This document shows, piece by piece, positions 33,699-40,753 of a stretch of 64,000 nucleotides of DNA. Under the pieces are notes generated by a model. That model searched no databases. It saw only the letters and a program-made list of their open reading frames with translations, and was not told the DNA's origin. The DNA is taken from assembly GCA_023423655.1 (NCBI GenBank), contig JAFAFE010000005.1, forward strand, positions 124,001 through 188,000. Direction: 5' to 3'. Source of the DNA: Pseudomonadota bacterium. GTDB lineage: Bacteria; Pseudomonadota; Alphaproteobacteria; Sphingomonadales; Sphingomonadaceae. A program made the position numbers and the translations under genes. Within the stretch, counting starts at the first letter, position 1. The number at the start of each line of letters is the position of its first letter.

Positions 33699-35087
33699 TC
33701 AGAGGCGCGCCAGCACGTCGGCGGCGAACAAGGGTAGGCTGTCATCGCGCGCCCCCATGATGACGATACGGTCGCCAGGGCGGGCAAGGTCCACCAGCCG
33801 GTCGCCAACGCTCTCGCGCTCCGGCACCAGTTCGGCCTTGAAGCCGCCCGCTTTCAATGGATCAATGACCGCTTCGGAACCGACCGAACGGTCCACCGTC
33901 CCGCCAAAATAGCAAGGATCGGAAAAGATCAGCACATCCTCTTGGCCAAGGAGACCCTTGAACATGCTGGTCAATTCATCACCCATCACCCGCAACGGAC
34001 CATAGCCATGCGGCTGGAAGAACAAAAGCAAACGCCCCGGAAAGGCTTTGAGTGTTTTCATCGTCGCGGCAATCTTGTCGGGGTTGTGGCCGAAATCGTC
34101 GATAACCGTGATGTCATTCATTGTGCCGACAATTTCAAAGCGCCGCTTGATGCCTGCATAACCCGCTATCGCGCGCACCGCATCTACGACATTGATACCG
34201 ATCGCATAAGCAGCGGCAATCGCGGCGAGCGCATTAGCGGCATTATGTTTGCCCGGCACACGCAAAGTAACGGCATGGCTTTGCCCAAAAGCGGTGAGGG
34301 TGAAGCGCACCGATAGCGGCTCTTCGACCAAATCCGACGCGCGGAAATCAGCGCTTTCGCCAAAGCCGAAACGGATCGCATCAGGGAGGTTTGCGCCGTC
34401 CAGCAGCGCGGCGGTTTCCGCATCATCGGCGTTATACACGGCGCGGGCGGCGACCTTGGCGAAATCGAGGAACAACTCGCGCAATTCCTCCATCGGGCGG
34501 TGGTCGTGGCTGATATTATTGATGACAGCCACGGTCGGGCGGAACAGCGAAATCGAGCGGTCGCTTTCATCGACCTCGCTGATGAACAAATCGCCTTTGC
34601 CAACCAGCGCACTTGCAAAAGGCGCATCGGCACCAGCGAAATTTTTCATGACTGCCCCGTTCATCACGGTGGGCGACAGGCCAAGATCATGCGCGATCCA
34701 GCCGATCATGCCGGTGACGGTCGATTTGCCGCTGGTCCCGCCAATCGCAATGCTGGCGGGGGTGGCATTGAACAAGCTGGACAAAAGCTCCGCGCGCGTC
34801 ATGCGCTCGCAACCCAACTCTTCCGCGCGCGCCACATCGGGGACCGTGCGTTCTACCGCAGCGGATGCGACAAGAATCTGGTCGGCGGAGGTGACACCGC
34901 TTCCGTCCTGTGGAAATAATTCCATCCCGCGTGCTTTGAGCCAATCGAATTTGGCATCATGTCGGCCCTGGTCCATCGAACGGTCGGAGCCGGCGACCTT
35001 ATGGTCCTGCTCGGCGAGGATGGTAGCGAGGGGGAGCATACCGCTTCCGCCAATGCCGCAAAAGAAATAGGATTTGCTTGCTGTCAT
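33699..35087 (-). CDS. Mur ligase family protein (Mpl/MurC-like)
   Basis: A 462-aa Mur ligase. It opens with the Rossmann motif SYFFCGIGGSGMLPLA and VAGSDRS, typical of MurC and Mpl; the ATP P-loop is GGTSGKSTVTGMIGW near 118-130, the Mg-binding EVDESD follows near 160, and GKHNAANALAAIAAA with DDFGHNPDKIAATMK is the C-terminal part. Mpl joins recovered tripeptide to UDP-MurNAc. Divergence of only 55 bp from an LD-carboxypeptidase gene, another murein recycling enzyme, argues for Mpl-like recycling over the essential MurC, whose place is the dcw cluster. The start could also be a GTG two codons upstream (35093). Confidence 0.88.
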   Translation of the reverse strand: MTASKSYFFCGIGGSGMLPLATILAEQDHKVAGSDRSMDQGRHDAKFDWLKARGMELFPQDGSGVTSADQILVASAAVERTVPDVARAEELGCERMTRAELLSSLFNATPASIAIGGTSGKSTVTGMIGWIAHDLGLSPTVMNGAVMKNFAGADAPFASALVGKGDLFISEVDESDRSISLFRPTVAVINNISHDHRPMEELRELFLDFAKVAARAVYNADDAETAALLDGANLPDAIRFGFGESADFRASDLVEEPLSVRFTLTAFGQSHAVTLRVPGKHNAANALAAIAAAYAIGINVVDAVRAIAGYAGIKRRFEIVGTMNDITVIDDFGHNPDKIAATMKTLKAFPGRLLLFFQPHGYGPLRVMGDELTSMFKGLLGQEDVLIFSDPCYFGGTVDRSVGSEAVIDPLKAGGFKAELVPERESVGDRLVDLARPGDRIVIMGARDDSLPLFAADVLARL

Positions 35088-35142
35088 TTGCACCCGCTAT
35101 TGGGGATGGAGAGTAAAATCAATCGGGGAGTGCATCAGGCCC

Positions 35143-35982
35143 ATGAAACGCATCGCGGTGGTCGGCACCAGTAATACATTGAATCCGGAACGCGCGCGGC
35201 AGGTGATAGAGGTCGCAGGCGGCATCTATCCCGAAGGCGCGCTGGAGATTGTGTTCCACCCGCAATGCTTCACCAGTGCGGGCCATTTTGCAGGCACCGA
35301 CGAAGCGCGCAGCAGCGCCTTTCTGGAGATGGCCAACGACCCTGCGTTCGACGCCATTTGGTTTGCGCGCGGCGGCTATGGCGCGGGAAGATTGCTGCAA
35401 TCCGTCATCCCCAACCTCAATCAGGCGGCGCGGCACAAGACCTATATGGGCTATAGCGATGCGACCGCGTCGCTTGCCGCGCTCTACAGCCACGGCATAG
35501 GCCGTCCGGTGTGGGGACCGATGCCGGTCGATGTCGGGCGCAAGGAGGTCGGGCCGTTCATCATCGAACAGGCGTTGCGCTTCCTTGTGGACAATGACCA
35601 CACCTATATCGACCCCGCCGTGCGTGAGACGAACGCCCCTATTATTGCGGCGAACCTCACCGTCTGGTGCGGCATCATGGGCACCAAATGGGAGCCGCAG
35701 GTCGAAGGCCATGTCCTCTATCTGGAAGATGTGGGCGAACAAATGTATCGCATCGACCGCATGATGTTCCAGCTCACCGCGCGGCAAAAAATGCTCAAAC
35801 TGAAAGGCATCCGCGTCGGTAATTTTACCGATATCGAACCCAATACCCCCGATTTCGGCATGACCATCCATGAAGTGATGGACTATTGGTCGAAACGCAG
35901 CGGCATCCCGATTTTAGGCTCCAGCATGATCGGCCATGTCGCCACCAACCGTATTGTGCCGTGGGGGCGCTATCGGGGGTAG
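35143..35982 (+). CDS. LD-carboxypeptidase (S66 family, LdcA-like)
   Basis: A 279-aa serine peptidase of family S66, which in murein recycling removes the terminal D-Ala from tetrapeptides in the cytoplasm. It lacks a signal peptide. The catalytic Ser sits in MGYSDATASLAAL near residue 105; the C-terminal Glu/His dyad is expected in LYLEDVGEQMYRIDRM and SSMIGHVATN. WFARGGYGAGRLL is the conserved substrate-binding loop before the Ser. The ATG at 35143 begins the standard MKRIAVVGTSN; the frame before it runs into the divergent promoter. Its tripeptide product would be the substrate of the neighbouring Mpl-like ligase. Confidence 0.9.
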   Translation: MKRIAVVGTSNTLNPERARQVIEVAGGIYPEGALEIVFHPQCFTSAGHFAGTDEARSSAFLEMANDPAFDAIWFARGGYGAGRLLQSVIPNLNQAARHKTYMGYSDATASLAALYSHGIGRPVWGPMPVDVGRKEVGPFIIEQALRFLVDNDHTYIDPAVRETNAPIIAANLTVWCGIMGTKWEPQVEGHVLYLEDVGEQMYRIDRMMFQLTARQKMLKLKGIRVGNFTDIEPNTPDFGMTIHEVMDYWSKRSGIPILGSSMIGHVATNRIVPWGRYRG

Positions 35983-36105
35983 GGAGATTTTTTCCTACGC
36001 TCGACACGAACGGAAATTTCTATAACGGATTTTATCCGAGATAAATTATGCGGCGCTTGTCGTTATCAACGCGCCGTCACCCAACCCATTTGAAAGGTCA
36101 ATTTC

Positions 36106-37041
36106 ATGCGCGCATTCATCTTCCCCGGTCAGGGCAGCCAGTCGGTCGGCATGGGCAAGGCGCTCGCCGAAGCCTCCCCCGTTGCCCACGAAGTGTTTCA
36201 GGAAGTCGATGATGCGCTGGGCCAGCATCTGTTCAAGCTGATGGCCGAAGGCCCCGCCGATGATCTGACGCTCACCGAAAATGCGCAACCCGCGATCATG
36301 GCCAATGCGATTGCCACGCTGCGCGTGCTGGAACAGGAAGGCGGCGTGCGCCTGTCCGAAAAGGCGGTGTTTGTCGCGGGGCATAGTCTGGGCGAATATT
36401 CGGCCCTTTGTGCGGCAGGGGCGATGGATTTGGCGACCACCGCCAAATTGCTCAAATTGCGCGGGCAGGCGATGCAAGCGGCGGTGCCGGTCGGCGAAGG
36501 CGCAATGGCGGCGTTGCTGGGCGCGGATATTGATGCGGCGCAAAAGCTTGCCGATGCGGCGGCGGAAGGCGAGATTTGCACGGTCGCCAATGATAATGAT
36601 CCGGGGCAGGTGGTGATTTCCGGCCATAAAGGCGCGATTGAACGCGCGGTCGCGATGGTCAAGGATTTCAGCATCAAGCGCGGCGTGCTGCTCCCCGTGT
36701 CTGCGCCCTTCCACTGTCCGCTCATGCAGCCCGCTGCCGACGCGATGGAAAAAGCATTGGCCGACGCTGCTGTCGGCGCACCGGTCGTCCCCGTCTATGC
36801 CAATGTGCTGGCCGCCCCGATCAGCGACCCGATGGACATCCGTGCACGCCTTGTCGAACAAGTCACCGGCCGCGTCCGCTGGCGCGAATCGGTCCTTGCG
36901 ATGTTCGATGCGGGCGTCTCCGATTTCGTAGAATTTGGCGGCAAAGTCCTAGCCCCCATGGTGAAACGCTCCGCCCCCGACGCCAATGCAACCAGCGTAA
37001 TTTCGATGGATGATATCGAAGCGGTGCTGAAAGGGTTTTAA
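36106..37041 (+). CDS. fabD: malonyl-CoA:ACP transacylase
   Basis: A 311-aa FabD, which loads malonyl groups onto acyl carrier protein for fatty acid synthesis. FIFPGQGSQSVGMG is the N-terminal signature, the nucleophile is in VAGHSLGEYSALCA (Ser near 94), and the catalytic His is in PVSAPFHCPLMQPA. The ATG follows AAAGG. It is followed after 91 bp by fabG and after a further gap by acpP and fabF, the usual fab order without fabH or plsX, which are not in the window. Confidence 0.96.
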   Translation: MRAFIFPGQGSQSVGMGKALAEASPVAHEVFQEVDDALGQHLFKLMAEGPADDLTLTENAQPAIMANAIATLRVLEQEGGVRLSEKAVFVAGHSLGEYSALCAAGAMDLATTAKLLKLRGQAMQAAVPVGEGAMAALLGADIDAAQKLADAAAEGEICTVANDNDPGQVVISGHKGAIERAVAMVKDFSIKRGVLLPVSAPFHCPLMQPAADAMEKALADAAVGAPVVPVYANVLAAPISDPMDIRARLVEQVTGRVRWRESVLAMFDAGVSDFVEFGGKVLAPMVKRSAPDANATSVISMDDIEAVLKGF

Positions 37042-37132
37042 TTAATTCACGTAGAGGCGCAGAGGACGCAGAGCCTATTTGCGGCTTGGCCGGTTTCCGG
37101 TAGTTAAAGCAAAATAATATACAGGAGTTATC

Positions 37133-37873
37133 ATGTTTGACCTCACAGGTATGACCGCGTTGGTGACGGGCGCTTCGGGCGGGATCGGGTCGGCTATTGC
37201 CAAGGCCTTGGCTGAGCAGGGGGCGACGCTCGCTTTGTCGGGCTCCAATGCCGATAAGCTTGCGGCCTTTGCCAAGGAGTTGGGCGGCGACCACAAGACG
37301 CTTGTTTGCGATCTTGGCGATGGCGCGGCGGTCGACCAGCTAGTGCCGCAAGCGGTGGACGCGCTGGGCGGCAAGCTTGATATTCTCGTCAATAATGCCG
37401 GTGTCACGCGCGATAATCTGGCGATGCGGATGAAGGATGATGAATGGGATCAGGTAATCCGCGTCAACCTTGAAGCCGCATTCCGCCTGTGCCGCGCGGC
37501 GGCCAAGCCGATGATGAAAGCGCGCTTTGGCCGTATCGTGTCGATCACCTCGGTCGTCGGTGCAACCGGTAACCCAGGGCAGGCCAATTATGCGGCCTCC
37601 AAAGCGGGCCTTGTCGGTATGTCCAAAGCCTTGGCGCAGGAATTGGCGAGCCGCGGCATCACGGTGAACTGCGTCGCCCCCGGCTTCATCCGCTCGGCCA
37701 TGACCGATGGGCTGCCCGATGCGCAAAAACAGGCGTTGCTCGGCAAAATTCCGGCTGGTGATCTGGGCGATGGCGCGGATATTGGTGCGGCAGTTGTCTA
37801 TCTCGCTTCCAAAGAAGCAGGCTATGTCACGGGGCAAACGCTTCACGTCAATGGCGGGATGGCTATGCTCTAG
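37133..37873 (+). CDS. fabG: 3-oxoacyl-ACP reductase
   Basis: A 246-aa short-chain dehydrogenase/reductase, the NADPH-dependent reductase of fatty acid elongation. The cofactor motif is VTGASGGIGSAIAKAL (residues 11-26), followed by NNAGVTRDNLAMRMKDDEW, which is typical of FabG, then the catalytic Ser in SITSVVGATGNPGQ and YAASKAGL with Tyr near 153 and Lys near 157. NAG and the C-terminal VTGQTLHVNGGMAML complete the family signature. ACAGGAG lies before the ATG. It sits between fabD and acpP. Confidence 0.96.
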   Translation: MFDLTGMTALVTGASGGIGSAIAKALAEQGATLALSGSNADKLAAFAKELGGDHKTLVCDLGDGAAVDQLVPQAVDALGGKLDILVNNAGVTRDNLAMRMKDDEWDQVIRVNLEAAFRLCRAAAKPMMKARFGRIVSITSVVGATGNPGQANYAASKAGLVGMSKALAQELASRGITVNCVAPGFIRSAMTDGLPDAQKQALLGKIPAGDLGDGADIGAAVVYLASKEAGYVTGQTLHVNGGMAML

Positions 37874-38097
37874 CGTCATCCACTAATGTGATAAACGAAA
37901 CAGGGAAAGGATGCGAAAAAGCGGTCGATAAAATCGGTGAAACCTTGCGTTCATCCGGTCAAAACGCCATATAGACTGCGCACTATACGAAAAAATCGCC
38001 GTGCGAGAGGCTCTGATAACAGGCCTCTTGCGCACCGGCTTCTCGCTCTATAGTGAGCAGCCTGAACTTTCGTTCATAGAATAAAGGGAATCACACC

Positions 38098-38334
38098 ATG
38101 AGCGACACCGCTGATCGCGTTAAGAAAATTGTTGTCGAACACCTCGGCGTTGAAGCCGACAAGGTGACCGAAGAAGCCAGCTTCATTGATGATCTGGGCG
38201 CTGACAGCCTTGATATCGTCGAACTCGTCATGGCGTTTGAAGAAGAATTCGGTGTCGAAATCCCCGACGATGCAGCGGAAAAAATTTCGACCGTGAAGGA
38301 CGCGATTGCGTTCATCGATTCGAACAAGGGCTAA
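38098..38334 (+). CDS. acpP: acyl carrier protein
   Basis: A 78-aa acidic acyl carrier protein. LGADSLDIVELVMAFEEEF holds Ser37, which takes the 4'-phosphopantetheine arm. Length and charge are standard (E. coli AcpP has 78 residues). AAAGGGAATCACACC lies before the ATG, and the 224 bp after fabG probably hold a separate strong promoter. A hairpin with a T-run stands between it and fabF, as expected for a gene expressed more strongly than its neighbours. Confidence 0.97.
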   Translation: MSDTADRVKKIVVEHLGVEADKVTEEASFIDDLGADSLDIVELVMAFEEEFGVEIPDDAAEKISTVKDAIAFIDSNKG

Positions 38335-38374
38335 GGTCCGCCTGCTTGGGGGTTTTCCTTTGAGCATATAGTTT

Positions 38375-38424
38375 ACGGCTTCCCGGCTTGGGCTTCGCGC
38401 CCTCTGGCTTGGGGAGCCGTTTTC
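38375..38424 (+). terminator. terminator/attenuator between acpP and fabF
   Basis: The 10-bp stem ACGGCTTCCC / GGGGAGCCGT encloses a second small hairpin GGGC-TTCGC-GCCC and runs into TTTT. It lies 40 bp after acpP and 47 bp before the fabF start, so it may let acpP be expressed above fabF. Confidence 0.7.
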
Positions 38425-38471
38425 GCTTATGGCGAACAGCAATAACGGAAAATTTTTGAGGAAGGGCAGCA

Positions 38472-39734
38472 ATGCGCCGTGTCGTTGTAACAGGTCTGGG
38501 TTTGGTAACGCCGCTGGGTGGAGATGTCGAAACAACGTGGAAAAACATTCTCGCGTCGAAATCGGGAGCCGGACGGATTACCCGTTTTGACCCGAGCGAC
38601 CAGAAATGTACCATTGCTTGCGAAGTAAAGCCTGCCGACCATGAATACGGGTTCGACGCCAATAAGCGCGTAGACCATAAGGTGCAGCGACAGGTCGACC
38701 CCTTCATCGTTTACGGTATTGATGCGGCGGGGCAGGCCCTGGAAGATGCAGGCCTCACCGAAATGAGCGAAGAAGAACGCCTGCGCGCGGGTTGCTCAAT
38801 CGGGTCGGGCATTGGCGGGCTTCCCGGCATTGAATCGGAATCGCTGGTGCTGGCCGAAAAAGGCCCCAGTCGTGTCAGTCCGCACTTTGTGCATGGCCGT
38901 CTTATCAACCTCGTATCGGGGCAAGTGTCGATAAAATATGGCCTGATGGGGCCGAACCATGCGGTGGTGACCGCTTGCTCGACCGGTGCGCACGCGATTG
39001 GCGATGCGGCCCGCATGATCAAGGATGGCGATGCCGATGTCATGCTCGCAGGCGGCGCGGAAAGCGCCATCTGTCCGCTGGGCATTGCAGGCTTTGCGCA
39101 AGCCCGTGCGCTGTCCACCGCTTTCAACGACGAGCCTGAAAAAGCATCGCGTCCCTATGACAAAGACCGTGACGGCTTTGTTATGGGCGAAGGCGCGGGC
39201 ATTGTCGTGCTTGAAGAATATGAACATGCCAAAGCGCGCGGCGCGAAAATCTATGCCGAAGTGTTGGGCTATGGCCTGTCGGGCGACGCTTATCACGTCA
39301 CCGCGCCGCATCCCGAAGGGTCGGGCGCGTTCCGCTCGATGGACATGGCGCTCAAAAAAGCGGGCATGGCCCCGGCGGACATTGATTATATCAACGCGCA
39401 TGGCACCTCGACCCCGATGGGCGACGAGCTGGAGCTTGGCGCGGTGCGCCGCCTGTTCGGCGATGCCATCGGCAATGTGTCGATGAGCTCAACCAAATCC
39501 GCCATCGGCCACCTCCTTGGCGGTGCGGGGGCGGTCGAAGCGATTTTCTGTATCCTTGCGATGCGCGACCAGATTGTCCCGCCGACGCTCAACCTCGATA
39601 ATCCGTCGGATAGCTGCGAAGGCGTGGACCTTGTGCCGCACAAGGCGAAACAGCGCGAAGTGCGCGCGGTGCTCAACAACAGCTTCGGCTTTGGCGGCAC
39701 CAACGCCAGTCTCGTCCTCAAAAAGGTGGACTAA
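38472..39734 (+). CDS. fabF: 3-oxoacyl-ACP synthase II
   Basis: A 420-aa condensing enzyme for fatty acid elongation. The N-terminus MRRVVVTGLGLVTPLGGDVE is near-invariant in FabF. The catalytic Cys lies in VVTACSTGAHAIGDAA (near 169), the two His residues in YINAHGTSTPMGDELEL and SSTKSAIGHLLGGAGAVEAI, and the ending NNSFGFGGTNASLVLKK is the family C-terminus. Its stop codon overlaps the ATG of mltG by one base (TAATG), which links fatty acid and cell wall genes in one transcript, as in many alphaproteobacteria. Confidence 0.97.
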   Translation: MRRVVVTGLGLVTPLGGDVETTWKNILASKSGAGRITRFDPSDQKCTIACEVKPADHEYGFDANKRVDHKVQRQVDPFIVYGIDAAGQALEDAGLTEMSEEERLRAGCSIGSGIGGLPGIESESLVLAEKGPSRVSPHFVHGRLINLVSGQVSIKYGLMGPNHAVVTACSTGAHAIGDAARMIKDGDADVMLAGGAESAICPLGIAGFAQARALSTAFNDEPEKASRPYDKDRDGFVMGEGAGIVVLEEYEHAKARGAKIYAEVLGYGLSGDAYHVTAPHPEGSGAFRSMDMALKKAGMAPADIDYINAHGTSTPMGDELELGAVRRLFGDAIGNVSMSSTKSAIGHLLGGAGAVEAIFCILAMRDQIVPPTLNLDNPSDSCEGVDLVPHKAKQREVRAVLNNSFGFGGTNASLVLKKVD

Positions 39735-40669
39735 TGCGCAAACTCGTCTTGGCCGTCGGGGTGGCATTGTCTCTGGCGGCCTGCTCGGCGGGCTCGGCGG
39801 GCAAGGACACCACCGTCATCATCCCGCAAGGCGCGTCGCTTACCAAAGCGGCCGAATTGCTGGAAGAAGCGGGCGCGATTGACGATGCCGGTGCCTTTGT
39901 GCGCAATGCCAAGATTTTCGGCGGCGGGGCAATCCACCCCGGCGAATATGAGATTAAAAAAGGCACCAGCGCCCGCACCATCATGACCATGCTGGAAGAG
40001 GGCAAGACCAAGCAACGCTTTGTCATGGTCCCGCAAGGGATGCCATCTATCCTCGTCTATGAAAAGCTGATGGCCGAACCAAAGCTTACCGGCACGATTG
40101 CGGTGCCTGCGGAAGGCACCATCCTGCCCGACACATACAGCTTTCAGGCCGGTGAGAGCCGCGCATCGGTGGTGAAGCGGATGCAGTCCGCAATGGACAA
40201 GGCTTTTGCCGACTTGTGGGCGAAAAAATCCGCGTCGTCCGTGGTCAAGGACCGCAACGAGGCGATTACGCTCGCCTCGATTGTCGAAAAAGAAACCGGC
40301 AAGGCCGAAGAACGCAAGACGGTCGCGGGAGTCTATTCCAACCGCCTGACCCAAGGCATCAAGCTTCAGGCGGACCCGACGATCATCTATCCGATTACCA
40401 AGGGTAAACCGTTGGGGCGGCGCATCCTGCGGTCGGAAATCGACGCGGTGAATGACTATAATACCTATGCGATGACTGGCCTGCCTAAAGGCCCGATTGC
40501 CAATCCCGGCAAGGCGTCGATCGAAGCGGTGCTGAACCCCGCCAAGACCGACTATATCTATTTCGTCGCGCGCGGCGATGGCGGCCATGTGTTCGCCAAA
40601 ACGCTCGACGAGCATAATGCCAATGTCGAAAAATGGTATGAAATCCGCCGACAGCGCGGGGAGATGTAA
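39734..40669 (+). CDS. mltG: endolytic murein transglycosylase MltG
   Basis: A 311-aa MltG (YceG family), which cuts nascent glycan strands and sets their length. The LysM-like region reads IPQGASLTKAAELLEEAGAI and HPGEYEIKKGTSARTIMTML; the YceG catalytic part has ITLASIVEKETGKAEER (catalytic Glu near 187), VAGVYSNRLTQGIKLQADPTIIY and YNTYAMTGLPKGPIANPGKAS. The N-terminus MRKLVLAVGVALSLAACSAG has a lipobox (LAAC), whereas most MltG proteins keep an uncleaved transmembrane anchor; the overlap with fabF supports this start. Confidence 0.94.
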   Translation: MRKLVLAVGVALSLAACSAGSAGKDTTVIIPQGASLTKAAELLEEAGAIDDAGAFVRNAKIFGGGAIHPGEYEIKKGTSARTIMTMLEEGKTKQRFVMVPQGMPSILVYEKLMAEPKLTGTIAVPAEGTILPDTYSFQAGESRASVVKRMQSAMDKAFADLWAKKSASSVVKDRNEAITLASIVEKETGKAEERKTVAGVYSNRLTQGIKLQADPTIIYPITKGKPLGRRILRSEIDAVNDYNTYAMTGLPKGPIANPGKASIEAVLNPAKTDYIYFVARGDGGHVFAKTLDEHNANVEKWYEIRRQRGEM

Positions 40670-40753
40670 TCTGCGGGCGACATATGGTGGTGCGCCTCTG
40701 GGACTGGCTGCGCATAGTGGTATTTTCGCCAGCCTTTTCCTACATAAAGCGAT

